Assembly (NCBI RefSeq): GCF_014648075.1
Contig: NZ_BMQK01000011.1
Location: 124,001-188,000, forward strand
DNA: 64,000 nt
Reading direction: 5' to 3'
DNA from: Streptomyces ruber
GTDB taxonomy: Bacteria; Actinomycetota; Actinomycetes; Streptomycetales; Streptomycetaceae
This document shows, one piece after another, positions 43,956 through 53,320 of this stretch. A model generated the notes under the pieces. That model made no database searches and was not told the DNA's origin. It worked only from the letters and a program-made list of their open reading frames with translations. Position 1 is the stretch's first letter; each line of letters starts with the position of its first letter. A program made the position numbers and the translations under genes.

Positions 43956-44798
43956 ATGGACACCGAAGCACAGCACGTGGAGCGCGACCGCTCCTCCCGC
44001 ACCCCTGAGGCCGAGACCGGCCCGGACGACTCCGGGCCGGTGACGGCCGGTCCCGAGGAGGACCCGGGCGGCGCCGAGACCACCTCGGACGCAACCGGGA
44101 CCGAGTCGGGAGGTCCCGAGAGCGACTCGGGACCCTCCGAGGAGACCTCGGAGCCGGGGACGCGCGAGGGACGGTCGCGTTTCTCGTGGCTGGACCGGGC
44201 CGCCGACTCGGTGCCGGGCGGGCGGATCACTCTCACCGGGCTCGTCTGCCTGCTGTTCCTGCTGCTGCTCAGCACCTTCGTGCTGCAGCCGTTCCAGATT
44301 CCCAGCGGCTCCATGGAGAGCGGATTGAGGATCGGGGACCGCGTGCTCGTAAATAAGTTGGCGTACCGTTTCGGTTCCGAGCCGCGGCGTGGCGATGTCG
44401 TCGTCTTCGACGGCACCGGCTACTTCGGGGACGCCGACTACGTCAAGCGCGTCGTCGGCGTGGGGGGAGACCGTGTGGTCTGCTGCGGCAGGGAGGGGAG
44501 GCTCGAGGTGAACGGCCGGTCGGTCGACGAGTCGGCGTTCCTGCACCCGGGGGACAGCCCGTCGGACGTGCCCTTCGACGTGGTCGTGCCCGCCGGGTCC
44601 CTGTTCCTGCTCGGTGACCACCGCGGTGCCTCCAGCGACTCCCGTGACCACCTGGGGTCGCCGGGCGGCGGCATGATCCCCGTGGACCGGGTGATCGGGC
44701 GGGCGGACTGGATCGCCTGGCCCGTCGGCCGCTGGGCCGGGATCGACCGTCCCGACGCCTACGCGCGCGTGCCCGCCGCGGACGGTGCCCATGGGTAA
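43956..44798 (+). CDS. sipW: Type I signal peptidase SipW
   Basis: A 280-residue membrane protease that removes signal peptides. A long acidic cytosolic tail (about residues 1-85) precedes one membrane helix (about 90-108). Catalytic Ser is in QIPSGSMES and the general-base Lys in DYVKRVVGVGGD. Box E GDHRGASSDSRD is present. There is no clear second C-terminal helix, unlike SipY/SipZ. First of four tandem sip genes. Confidence 0.93.
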   Translation: MDTEAQHVERDRSSRTPEAETGPDDSGPVTAGPEEDPGGAETTSDATGTESGGPESDSGPSEETSEPGTREGRSRFSWLDRAADSVPGGRITLTGLVCLLFLLLLSTFVLQPFQIPSGSMESGLRIGDRVLVNKLAYRFGSEPRRGDVVVFDGTGYFGDADYVKRVVGVGGDRVVCCGREGRLEVNGRSVDESAFLHPGDSPSDVPFDVVVPAGSLFLLGDHRGASSDSRDHLGSPGGGMIPVDRVIGRADWIAWPVGRWAGIDRPDAYARVPAADGAHG

Positions 44799-45918
44799 CC
44801 GCGGCAAACCGCGCGGGGCCGCGAGCACCCCCGCCGACAACCTGCTGCCCACCGGGTCCCGGCGGGCCGGCGGTGCGGCCCGGCCCAGCCGGGTCGAACG
44901 GCGCAAGCTCGCCCGCAAGATCAAACGGCGCCGGCGCCGCTCGGCCCTCAAGGAGATCCCGCTCCTCGTGGGCGTGGCCGTACTCATAGCCCTGGTGCTG
45001 AAGACGTTCCTCGTGCAGGCCTTCGTGATCCCGTCGGGCTCGATGGAGAACACGATCCAGATCGGCGACCGGGTCCTGGTCGACAAGCTCACCCCGTGGT
45101 TCGGCGCCAAGCCGCAACGCGGGGACGTCGTCGTGTTCAAGGACCCCGGCGGCTGGCTGGAGGACGACCAGACGACCGTCCAGCAGGACGACCCCGTCGG
45201 GATCAAGCAGGTCAAGGAGGGGCTGCAGTGGATCGGCCTGCTGCCCTCCGACGACGAACGGGACCTGATCAAACGGGTCGTCGCGATCGGCGGCGACACC
45301 GTCAAGTGCTGCGACGCCCAGGGGCGCGTCACCGTCAACGGCACGTCCCTCGACGAGTCCTACGTCCATCCCGGCAACGAGCCTTCGTCGATCAAGTTCG
45401 AGGTGACGGTGCCCCCGGGCCGTTACTGGGTCATGGGCGACCACCGGGCCAACTCCGCCGACTCCCGTTACCACCGTACCGAGGACTACAGCGGCACCGT
45501 GTCCGAGGACTCCCTCGTGGGCCGGGCCGTGGTCATCGCCTGGCCGATCGGCCACTGGAGCGGCCTGGAGCAGCAGGACACCTACGTGTCCGTGCCCAAC
45601 GGGCCGGTACCCGCCTCAGCTGCTTCGCATAAGGTGGCCCCCGCGGATCCGAACGAATTGATCCCGCTCCCGACCCCTGCGGAACTCCCGCTCGTTATGG
45701 GAGTGGTGGGCCTGCACCGGATGAGGCGCGGGCGGCGGTACGGAGTGAGGAGTGGATGTGGGGGACGTGGTGGTCGGCTCACGGTCCGGACAGGGTGGCC
45801 CCGAGGAGCAGCCGGAGCGGTCCGACGCAACCGGTTCCCCGGCCGCGCAGAACGGCGTGACCTCGGGGAACGCCGAAGACCCCGCAGACCGGGGCGGTTC
45901 CCCCGGCCCCGGGAGTGA
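44791..45918 (+). CDS. sipX: Type I signal peptidase SipX with an overlong C-terminus
   Basis: A signal peptidase with a basic cytosolic tail (RRKLARKIKRRRRRSALK), an N-terminal helix, catalytic Ser in VIPSGSMEN and Lys in LIKRVVAIGGDTV, and box E GDHRANSADSRYH. ATG 44791 overlaps sipW's end by eight bases. The frame gives 375 residues, against about 320 that I recall for S. coelicolor SipX. After the C-terminal helix and RRMRRG-like stop (about residue 310) it becomes Arg/Gly-rich nonsense overlapping sipY by 161 bases, which suggests a lost stop or frameshift. Confidence 0.87.
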   Translation: MGNRGKPRGAASTPADNLLPTGSRRAGGAARPSRVERRKLARKIKRRRRRSALKEIPLLVGVAVLIALVLKTFLVQAFVIPSGSMENTIQIGDRVLVDKLTPWFGAKPQRGDVVVFKDPGGWLEDDQTTVQQDDPVGIKQVKEGLQWIGLLPSDDERDLIKRVVAIGGDTVKCCDAQGRVTVNGTSLDESYVHPGNEPSSIKFEVTVPPGRYWVMGDHRANSADSRYHRTEDYSGTVSEDSLVGRAVVIAWPIGHWSGLEQQDTYVSVPNGPVPASAASHKVAPADPNELIPLPTPAELPLVMGVVGLHRMRRGRRYGVRSGCGGRGGRLTVRTGWPRGAAGAVRRNRFPGRAERRDLGERRRPRRPGRFPRPRE

Positions 45919-46777
45919 CGCCGCGTCTGCGACGGACGCCCCGCGGGCCGCGGAGACCTCGGACGACGGCGAGGAGCGCGAGCCCCCCAGGCAGCAGCGT
46001 TCCTTCTGGAAGGAACTGCCGCTCCTGATCGGTATCGCGCTCGTTCTCGCGCTACTGATCAAGACCTTCCTGGTGCAGGCGTTCTCCATCCCCTCGGACT
46101 CGATGCAGAACACCCTCCAGCAGGGCGACCGGGTCCTGGTCGACAAGCTCACCCCGTGGTTCGGTTCCGAGCCCGAGCGCGGTGAGGTCGTCGTCTTCAA
46201 CGACCCCGCCGACTGGCTCATCGGCGAGCCCACGCCCGAGCCCAATCCCGTGCAGCGGGTGCTCAGCTGGATCGGTCTGATGCCCTCCGCGGACGAGAAG
46301 GACCTCATCAAGCGGGTCGTGGGCGTCGGTGGGGACACCATCGAGTGCGAGGGCACAGGGCCGCTGAAGGTCAACGGCAAGGCGCTGGACGAGTCGTACG
46401 TGTACGCCGGGAACACCCCGTGCTCCATGGACGACCACGGCGGTCAGTTCAAGGTCACGGTGCCCGAAGGAAAAATCTGGGTCATGGGCGACCACCGGCA
46501 GAACTCGCTGGACTCCCGCTACCACCAGAACGACGAGAACCAGGGCTTCGTGCCCGTCGACAAGGTCGTGGGCCGCGCCATCGTGATCGCGTGGCCGCCC
46601 ACCCGCTGGGCCACGCTGCCGGTCCCCGACGCCTTCGACCAGAACCTGGGCGCGGCCGCGCCCGGTGCGCTCGGTCTCGCGGGCGCGGTGCCGCTGGTCC
46701 TGTGGCGCAGGCGCCGCCTCCTCGGTGCCGGTGACGCCCGGAACGGCAGGGTTACCGGCAGCGGTACCGCCCGGTAG
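45758..46777 (+). CDS. sipY: Type I signal peptidase SipY
   Basis: A 339-residue signal peptidase. An acidic/Ser-rich cytosolic tail (about 1-85) precedes the first membrane helix. Catalytic Ser is in SIPSDSMQN and Lys in LIKRVVGVGGDT; box E is GDHRQNSLDSRYH. A C-terminal hydrophobic segment (AAAPGALGLAGAVPLVLW) ends with RRRR. GTG 45758 is chosen because GAGGAG sits five bases before it; GTG 45752 would overlap that site. The start lies inside the sipX frame. Confidence 0.92.
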   Translation: MGDVVVGSRSGQGGPEEQPERSDATGSPAAQNGVTSGNAEDPADRGGSPGPGSDAASATDAPRAAETSDDGEEREPPRQQRSFWKELPLLIGIALVLALLIKTFLVQAFSIPSDSMQNTLQQGDRVLVDKLTPWFGSEPERGEVVVFNDPADWLIGEPTPEPNPVQRVLSWIGLMPSADEKDLIKRVVGVGGDTIECEGTGPLKVNGKALDESYVYAGNTPCSMDDHGGQFKVTVPEGKIWVMGDHRQNSLDSRYHQNDENQGFVPVDKVVGRAIVIAWPPTRWATLPVPDAFDQNLGAAAPGALGLAGAVPLVLWRRRRLLGAGDARNGRVTGSGTAR

Positions 46778-46857
46778 GGTGCCGTCCCAGATCGCCGATC
46801 TTCCGCATTCCCGGCACGGGGGACCGGAGGTCGATTCTCCGACCGGGGAGCACTGGG

Positions 46858-47604
46858 ATGAGCGGGACGACACGTCGTGACGACGAGGGCCGCGGACGGC
46901 TCGGCAGCGTGCTGTCGGGACTGGCCGTGGCCCTCGGCTGTGTGCTCTTCCTCGGCGGCTTCGCCTGGGGGGCGGTCGTCTACCGGCCCTACACCGTGCC
47001 GACCGACTCCATGGCGCCCACCATCGTGGCCGGGGACCGGATCCTCGCCGAGCGCGTCGACGGCGCCGCGATCCGGCGTGGCGACGTCGTCGTCTTCCGG
47101 CAGGAGAGCTGGGGCGACCTGCCCATGGTCAAGAGGGTCGTCGCGGTCGGCGGTGACACGGTGGCCTGCTGTACGGGCGGCAGGCTGACGGTCAACGGCA
47201 AGCAGATCGAGGAATCGTATCTTCCCGAGGGGGAGGACGCCGAGACCACGGGGATCCCGGAGATCACGGTGCCCGAGGGGCGGCTGTTCCTCCTCGGTGA
47301 CGAGCGCAGCGGCTCCCTGGACTCCACCGCCCACCTCACGGAGGCCGGCAGCGGCACGGTGCCGCGTGCCTCCGTGGACGCGCGCGTCGACGCCGTCGTC
47401 TGGCCGCTGGACGGCATGCTGGCCCGGCCCGCCGGCTTCGAGACGCTCGGGCCGCTGTCCGCCCCCGGGCCGCTGCGAACCGTCACGGTGGCCGTCGTGG
47501 CGGGCGCGGTGCTCGTCCTGGGCGGCGCCGCGTACGGGCCGGTCGCGCGAGGTCTGGGCGGACGCGCCCGTGCGAGCCGGACACGGCAGGCCGATGTGCG
47601 CTGA
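46858..47604 (+). CDS. sipZ: Type I signal peptidase SipZ
   Basis: The shortest of the four paralogues, 248 residues. The N-terminal helix is about residues 15-40, catalytic Ser is in TVPTDSMAPT and Lys in MVKRVVAVGGDTV. Box E is the variant GDERSGSLDS, with Glu where the others have His. A C-terminal helix (TVTVAVVAGAVLVLGGAAYG) anchors it a second time. ATG 46858 lies 80 bases after sipY. Confidence 0.93.
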   Translation: MSGTTRRDDEGRGRLGSVLSGLAVALGCVLFLGGFAWGAVVYRPYTVPTDSMAPTIVAGDRILAERVDGAAIRRGDVVVFRQESWGDLPMVKRVVAVGGDTVACCTGGRLTVNGKQIEESYLPEGEDAETTGIPEITVPEGRLFLLGDERSGSLDSTAHLTEAGSGTVPRASVDARVDAVVWPLDGMLARPAGFETLGPLSAPGPLRTVTVAVVAGAVLVLGGAAYGPVARGLGGRARASRTRQADVR

Positions 47605-47769
47605 TCCGCCGTCCCACCCGCACCCGGGGACGCGGCCGGCGGCCGGTCCGGAACCGGCCGCAAGGGCGGGCACGGCGGCCGGAGACCCGGAAGCGACGGT
47701 ACGGGCCCGGATGGGCATGCTTACGGAGGCGGGGCCGCCCGGAAGGTGCCCGGGGCAGGTGTGTGAGAG

Positions 47770-48342
47770 GTGACCCGGGAGGCGGACGGCAACGGTGAGT
47801 GCGAGGCGACCGGAGGGGTGCGGGAGGTGACCGGGGATGTTGTGCGGGAGGTGGCCGGTGACGGTGTGCGCAAGGTGGCGCGGGTGGTGCTTCTCGACCC
47901 GCGGCACCGCATCCTGCTGCTCCACGGGCACGAACCGGACGATCTCGCCGACGACTGGTGGTTCACACCCGGCGGCGGGGTCGAGGGCGACGAGACCCGG
48001 GAGGAGGCCGCTCTGCGGGAACTCGCCGAGGAGACCGGCATCACCGAGGTCGAGCTCGGCCCCGTGCTGTGGCGCCGCAGGTGCTCCTTCCCGTTCGCGG
48101 GCCGCCGCTGGGACCAGGACGAGTGGTACTACCTGGCCCGTACGAGCCAGACCGTGACCGGGGCCACCGCGCTGACCGACCTGGAGCGACGCAGCGTCGC
48201 CGGAGCGCGCTGGTGGACGTGTCAGGAACTGACCCGGTCACATGAGACGGTGTATCCGACCAGACTCGCCGAGCTGCTGCGCAGGTTGCTCGACGAAGGT
48301 CCTCCGGCCAGGCCCGAGATCCTCGACACGGAAATCGTCTAG
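47770..48342 (+). CDS. Nudix hydrolase
   Basis: A 190-residue pyrophosphohydrolase with a perfect Nudix box from GGVEGDE through LRELAEETGI. Substrate unknown; WWFTPGGG and the RRCSFPFAGRRWDQDEWYY segment resemble the MutT/ADP-ribose-type group. The first 35 residues (EVTGDVV repeats of V-R-E-V type) are unconserved-looking, so an internal start such as GTG near 47860 is possible. GAGAGG precedes GTG 47770. Confidence 0.88.
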   Translation: MTREADGNGECEATGGVREVTGDVVREVAGDGVRKVARVVLLDPRHRILLLHGHEPDDLADDWWFTPGGGVEGDETREEAALRELAEETGITEVELGPVLWRRRCSFPFAGRRWDQDEWYYLARTSQTVTGATALTDLERRSVAGARWWTCQELTRSHETVYPTRLAELLRRLLDEGPPARPEILDTEIV

Positions 48343-48397
48343 TGGCTCACGGGGCTGACGCACAATAGGGGGACGCACGGCTGAAGGGGAACATGCC

Positions 48398-48706
48398 ATG
48401 AGCGCCGAGGACCTCGAGAAGTACGAGACCGAGATGGAGCTCAAGCTCTACCGGGAGTACCGAGACGTCGTCGGTCTGTTCAAATACGTGATCGAGACCG
48501 AGCGGCGTTTCTATCTGACCAACGACTACGAGATGCAGGTGCACTCGGTCCAGGGCGAAGTGTTCTTCGAGGTGTCGATGGCGGATGCCTGGGTGTGGGA
48601 CATGTACCGGCCGGCTCGGTTCGTCAAACAGGTACGCGTTCTCACGTTCAAGGACGTGAACATCGAGGAGCTCAACAAGAGCGACCTCGAACTTCCGGGC
48701 GGCTGA
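48398..48706 (+). CDS. DUF2469 family protein
   Basis: A 102-residue actinobacteria-specific protein of unknown function, very well conserved from memory (MSAEDLEKYETEMELKLYREYRDVVGLF). It is acidic at the N-terminus, rich in aromatic residues, without membrane segments or catalytic motifs. It usually sits between the sip/rnhB region and yraN, as here. ATG 48398 is clear. Confidence 0.93.
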   Translation: MSAEDLEKYETEMELKLYREYRDVVGLFKYVIETERRFYLTNDYEMQVHSVQGEVFFEVSMADAWVWDMYRPARFVKQVRVLTFKDVNIEELNKSDLELPGG

Positions 48707-48887
48707 GCGGAAGGCTGAGCGGGCGGGGTGGCGCGCTGACGCGGCGCAGCCCGTGGTGCAGCCCCCGCCGTGCAGTGCGCCGCTCACCCGCATGGGTGAG
48801 CGGGTTCTCCACAAGTGAGCGCTCGTCCACCAAGATCCACCAGCGGGCTGATCCGCCTTCAGTGTGGGCGCCGGAGGTGGTGCCGAC

Positions 48888-49259
48888 ATGAGCACAGCGA
48901 AGGCGCGCGGCGCGCTCGGCAGGTACGGGGAGGAGCTGGCCGCCCGACGGCTGGCCGAAGCGGGGATGACGGTCCTGCGGCGCAACTGGCGCTGCGGAAG
49001 GACCGGCGAGATCGACATCGTGGCGCGTGACGGGGACGCGCTGGTCGTCTGCGAGGTCAAGACCCGCAGGGCGGGGTCGTTCGTCCACCCCATGGCCGCG
49101 GTGACGCCCGCCAAGGCGGAGCGCCTGCGCGGCCTGGCGGAGCGCTGGCTCCAGGAGCACGGGGGAGCACCGCCCGGCGGCGTCCGCGTCGACGTGGTCG
49201 GGGTGTCGCTCCCCGACCGCGGCGCCCCCTTCGTGGAGCACGTCAGGGGGGTGGCCTGA
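48888..49259 (+). CDS. yraN: UPF0102/YraN endonuclease-like protein
   Basis: A 123-residue protein with the restriction-endonuclease-like core GEIDIVARDGDALVVCEVKTRR (the E-IDxV...EVK pattern). It has no proven role, though it always neighbours comM/dprA. ATG 48888 follows GGAGGTGG by seven bases; GTG starts upstream are less likely. Its stop overlaps comM by one base. Confidence 0.92.
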   Translation: MSTAKARGALGRYGEELAARRLAEAGMTVLRRNWRCGRTGEIDIVARDGDALVVCEVKTRRAGSFVHPMAAVTPAKAERLRGLAERWLQEHGGAPPGGVRVDVVGVSLPDRGAPFVEHVRGVA

Positions 49260-50881
49260 TGGGTTTCGCCCGTACGTGCTCGGTGGCGCTGGTGGGCGTC
49301 GAGGGCGTCCTCGTGGAGGTGCAGGCCGACCTGGAGCCGGGGGTCGCGGCGTTCACCCTGGTGGGACTGCCGGACAAGAGCCTGACCGAGAGCAGGGACC
49401 GGGTGCGGGCGGCGGTGGTGAACTCCGGCGCCGAGTGGCCCCAGAAGAAGCTCACCGTCGGGCTGAGTCCCGCGTCGGTGCCCAAGGCGGGCAGCGGCTT
49501 CGACCTCGCCGTGGCGTGCGCCGTCCTCGGCGCCGCCGAGCGGATCGATCCGAGGGTGCTCGCCGACATCGTGATGATCGGGGAGCTGGGGCTCGACGGC
49601 CGGGTGCGGCCGGTGCGTGGCGTCCTGCCCGCCGTGCTGGCCGCCGCCGACGCGGGCTACGAGCAGGTCGTGGTTCCGGAGTGCGCGGCGGCGGAGGCCG
49701 CGCTGGTGCCGGGGGTCTCCGTGCTGGGTGTGCGCAGCCTGCGCCAGCTCATCGCGGTACTGACGGACGAACCGGTACCCGACGAGGAACCGGGCGACGG
49801 GCGCCCGGATCCGCTGCTGGCGGGGCTGCGCATGCCCGGTGTGGGCGCCGCCACGGGCATGCACGCCGTGGGCGCCGCACAGCACGACCAGGGGCACGAC
49901 CTCGCCGACGTCGTCGGGCAGCTCCCGGCGCGGACCGCCGTGGAGGTCGCGGCGGCCGGCGGGCACCACCTGTTGCTGCAGGGACCGCCGGGCGCGGGCA
50001 AGACCATGCTCGCCGAGCGGCTCCCGGCCGTCCTGCCGGCGCTGACCCGTCAGGAGTCGCTGGAGGTCACGGCGGTCCACTCGGTGGCGGGCCTGCTCCC
50101 CGCGGGGAAGCCGATGGTCGACACGCCGCCGTACTGCGCACCCCACCACTCGGCCACGATGCAGGCACTCGTCGGCGGAGGGCAGGGCATCGCACGGCCG
50201 GGAGCGGTGTCGCTCGCCCACCGCGGGGTGCTCTTCCTGGACGAGGCGCCCGAGTTCAGCGGTCAGGTGCTGGACGCGTTGCGTCAGCCCCTGGAGAGCG
50301 GGCACGTGGTGATCGCCCGCAGTGCGGGGGTGGTGCGGTTCCCGGCGCGGTTCCTGATGGTGCTCGCCGCCAATCCGTGCCCCTGCGGCCGGTTCTCGCT
50401 CAGGGACGACCTGTGCGACTGCCCGCCCGCGTCCGTCCGCCGCTATCAGTCCCGGCTCTCCGGGCCCCTGCTCGACCGCGTCGACCTCCGGGTCGAGGTC
50501 GAAGCCGTCACCCGCGCGGAGCTGACGGAGCGAGGGGCGCACGGTGAGTCCACGGCGGTGGTCGCCGACCGGATCAGGGCGGCCAGGGAACGGGCGGCGC
50601 TGCGGCTGGCCGGCACGCCCTGGCGGACCAACAGCGAGCTCCCCGGGCGGGAGCTGCGCAGCCGGTGGCACGCGACGCCCGGCGCGATGGACGCCGCCGA
50701 GCGCGGACTGGAGCGCGGCGTGCTGACCGCTCGCGGCCTCGACCGGGTGCTGCGGGTCGCCTGGACCGTCGCCGACCTCGTGGGGCACGACCGCCCCGAC
50801 GCCATGGACGTCGCACTCGCCCTGCAGCTGCGCACCGGTGTCTCCCGCGGAGCACCCATGGCGATCGGGGCGCTGTCATGA
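49259..50881 (+). CDS. comM: ComM/YifB-family Mg-chelatase-like AAA ATPase
   Basis: A 540-residue protein. In naturally competent bacteria ComM is a branch-migration helicase for integrating transformed DNA. An N-terminal Lon-like domain (about 1-180) precedes the AAA+ module with GPPGAGKT (about 242-249), Walker B LFLDEAPEF and sensor NPCPCGRF (with CDCPP). A C-terminal Mg-chelatase lid follows. It is coupled by one-base overlap to yraN and four-base overlap to dprA. Confidence 0.94.
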   Translation: MGFARTCSVALVGVEGVLVEVQADLEPGVAAFTLVGLPDKSLTESRDRVRAAVVNSGAEWPQKKLTVGLSPASVPKAGSGFDLAVACAVLGAAERIDPRVLADIVMIGELGLDGRVRPVRGVLPAVLAAADAGYEQVVVPECAAAEAALVPGVSVLGVRSLRQLIAVLTDEPVPDEEPGDGRPDPLLAGLRMPGVGAATGMHAVGAAQHDQGHDLADVVGQLPARTAVEVAAAGGHHLLLQGPPGAGKTMLAERLPAVLPALTRQESLEVTAVHSVAGLLPAGKPMVDTPPYCAPHHSATMQALVGGGQGIARPGAVSLAHRGVLFLDEAPEFSGQVLDALRQPLESGHVVIARSAGVVRFPARFLMVLAANPCPCGRFSLRDDLCDCPPASVRRYQSRLSGPLLDRVDLRVEVEAVTRAELTERGAHGESTAVVADRIRAARERAALRLAGTPWRTNSELPGRELRSRWHATPGAMDAAERGLERGVLTARGLDRVLRVAWTVADLVGHDRPDAMDVALALQLRTGVSRGAPMAIGALS

Positions 50882-52140
50882 GCCGGGCTGCCGGGAGGAG
50901 CGGGGAGGATCCTGGGGCCGGGACCGGTGTGTCCCGCGGGGTGACCTCCGCCGAGCGGCTCGACCGGATCTTCCTCGCCCGGGTCCTCGAACCGGGGGAC
51001 GAACTCGGCGGGCGGTGGCTGCGGGAGCTGGGTGTCCGCGCGGTGGCGCGGCAGCTCACCCGGCGCGACGCACCGCTGCCGGGCATGCCGGACGAGGGGC
51101 CGTCGTCCGGAGGCCGGAACGGCGGCCGGCTGCCCGGGGTGTCGGACAAGCGGTGGGCGGGCCTGTGCGCCCGCGCCGAGCGAGCCGACCCCGAGCGGGA
51201 CCTGGCCCTCGCACGGCGGGCCGGTGCCCGGTTCGTCTGCCCCGGCGACGGGGAGTGGCCCGGGCAGCTGGACGACCTGGGGGACGCGCGGCCCGTCGGG
51301 CTGTGGGTGCGCGGCCGGGCGAGCCTGCGGATGTGGGCCCTGCGGTCCGTCGCCGTCGTGGGGGCCAGGGCCTGCACCGAGTACGGGGCCCACATGGCGG
51401 CCGTGCTGGGAGCGGACCTCGCCGAACGGGGTTGGGTCGTCGTGTCCGGCGGCGCCTACGGGGTGGACGCGGCCGCCCATCGCGGAGCCCTGGGTGCCGG
51501 CGGTGCCACCGTCGCCGTACTGGCCTGCGGGGTGGACCAGGCCTATCCCCGCGGGCACACCGAGCTGATCGGCAGGATCGCGGACCAGGGGCTGGTGGTG
51601 GGGGAGCTGGCGCCGGGCGAACACCCCACGCCCGGCCGCTTCATCCTCAGGAACCGGGTCATCGCCGCGCTCACCCGCGGCACCGTGGTCGTAGAGGCCG
51701 CGTACCGCAGCGGCGCACTCGCCACCGCGCGCGCCGCACAGCGTCTCGGGCGCTTCACGATGGGTGTGCCCGGACCGGCGACCAGCGGGCTGTCGGCGGG
51801 CGTGCACGAGCTGCTGCGCGGCGACGCGGTGCTGGTCACCGACGCCGCCGAGATCGCCGAACTGGTGGGGGACATGGGAGAGCTGGCACCCGACCGGCGC
51901 GGTCCGGTCCTGCCGCGCGACCTGCTCGCTCCCGGCGCCCTCGCTGTGCTCGCCGCGGTCCCGGCCGACCGGGCCGCGCCGGTCGAGGAGATCGCCCGCG
52001 GTGCCGGCACGACGGCCGACGACACGGTCGGGAGGCTGTACGAGCTCCGAGCGCTTGGTCATGTCGAACGACACGGCGACGGTTGGAAGTTGACACGCCA
52101 GGCCATGATCTCCGTCTCATCGGATCGGGGAGGACGCTGA
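50878..52140 (+). CDS. dprA: DNA-processing protein DprA
   Basis: DprA loads RecA onto incoming single-stranded DNA. The 420-residue protein has the Rossmann-like core VAVVGARACTEYG, SGGAYGVDAAAHRGAL and RFILRNRVIAALT, and a C-terminal winged helix. ATG 50878 overlaps the comM stop (ATGA). Streptomyces is not known to be naturally competent, so the role here may be general recombination. Confidence 0.95.
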   Translation: MSRAAGRSGEDPGAGTGVSRGVTSAERLDRIFLARVLEPGDELGGRWLRELGVRAVARQLTRRDAPLPGMPDEGPSSGGRNGGRLPGVSDKRWAGLCARAERADPERDLALARRAGARFVCPGDGEWPGQLDDLGDARPVGLWVRGRASLRMWALRSVAVVGARACTEYGAHMAAVLGADLAERGWVVVSGGAYGVDAAAHRGALGAGGATVAVLACGVDQAYPRGHTELIGRIADQGLVVGELAPGEHPTPGRFILRNRVIAALTRGTVVVEAAYRSGALATARAAQRLGRFTMGVPGPATSGLSAGVHELLRGDAVLVTDAAEIAELVGDMGELAPDRRGPVLPRDLLAPGALAVLAAVPADRAAPVEEIARGAGTTADDTVGRLYELRALGHVERHGDGWKLTRQAMISVSSDRGGR

Positions 52141-52413
52141 CCCGACGTGTTCGGCCGTCCGGGCGACCGCTCCGACAGCCGGTCGGTTCATGGGAGTTGA
52201 CACGTCCCGAGGGCCGCGCACGGCTGCGGACGCAGCCCGGGGGAGCACCCGGCGGAACGAATCTGCGCACGCGGGTTCCCGTTCCCTTCGCGCACCGCGA
52301 CGCTCCAGTCACGCTACGCTCACGTGAAATCCCGACGCAGGCGGCAACTCGGCACCACCCCGACACCTCGCGCAGGCATCACCAGTTCACGGCAGAACGG
52401 CACAAGGCGACGA

Positions 52414-53250
52414 ATGCCCCAGCACACCTCCGGGTCCGATCGGGCGGCAGTTCCCCCCACCGCCCGCGTCGGGGTGCGCCCTCCGGCCCCCGAGACGCTC
52501 GACGAGCTGTGGCGCTCGTACAAGGCGACCGGTGACGAGCGACTGCGCGAGCAGCTGATCCTGCACTACTCGCCGCTGGTCAAGTACGTCGCGGGCCGGG
52601 TGAGCGTGGGCCTGCCGGCCAACGTCGAGCAGGCGGACTTCGTGTCGTCCGGGGTGTTCGGACTGATCGACGCCATCGAGAAGTTCGACATCGACCGCGA
52701 GATCAAGTTCGAGACGTACGCGATCACCCGGATCCGCGGCGCGATGATCGACGAGCTGCGGGCGCTGGACTGGATCCCCCGCTCGGTCCGGCAGAAGGCG
52801 CGCAACGTCGAGCGGGCGTACGCGACCCTGGAGGCACGGCTGCGGCGCACCCCGTCCGAGGCCGAGGTGGCCGCCGAGATGGGTATCGCGGTGGAGGATC
52901 TCCATGCCGTGTTCAGCCAGCTGTCGCTGGCCAACGTCGTGGCGCTGGAGGAACTGCTGCATGTCGGCGGCGAGGGCGGCGACCGGCTCAGCCTGATGGA
53001 CACGCTGGAGGACACCGCCGCCGACGACCCCGTGGAGGTCGCCGAGGACCGGGAGCTGCGGCGGTTCCTGGCGCGGGCGATCAACACGCTGCCCGAGCGC
53101 GAGAAGACGGTCGTCACGCTGTACTACTACGAGGGCCTCACCCTCGCGGAGATCGGCAACGTCCTCGGCGTGACCGAGAGCAGAGTCAGTCAGATCCACA
53201 CCAAGTCCGTGCTCCAGCTACGCGCGAAGCTGGCGAGTTTCGGCCGCTGA
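52414..53250 (+). CDS. whiG: Sporulation sigma factor WhiG
   Basis: The FliA-family sigma factor that starts sporulation of aerial hyphae by driving whiH and whiI. The 278-residue protein has regions 1.2-2 (LRYSPLVKYVAG-like, FVSSGVFGLIDAIEKFD), region 3 (RTPSEAEVAAEMG) and region 4 helix-turn-helix (LTLAEIGNVLGVTESRVSQIH). ATG 52414 gives MPQHTSGSDRAA, the known Streptomyces start; upstream frame is leader. Confidence 0.96.
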   Translation: MPQHTSGSDRAAVPPTARVGVRPPAPETLDELWRSYKATGDERLREQLILHYSPLVKYVAGRVSVGLPANVEQADFVSSGVFGLIDAIEKFDIDREIKFETYAITRIRGAMIDELRALDWIPRSVRQKARNVERAYATLEARLRRTPSEAEVAAEMGIAVEDLHAVFSQLSLANVVALEELLHVGGEGGDRLSLMDTLEDTAADDPVEVAEDRELRRFLARAINTLPEREKTVVTLYYYEGLTLAEIGNVLGVTESRVSQIHTKSVLQLRAKLASFGR

Positions 53251-53320
53251 GGTGGGCTGACGCGGTTCGGTCGGGCCCGGCGGCTCCCGCCGCCGGTGAA
53301 CTCTCCGTAAAGTGGTTGAC

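Noticed and set aside
52141..52413. Extension of the whiG frame upstream to 52324
   Set aside because: The extra residues are low-complexity and the known Streptomyces WhiG start is MPQHTSGSD.
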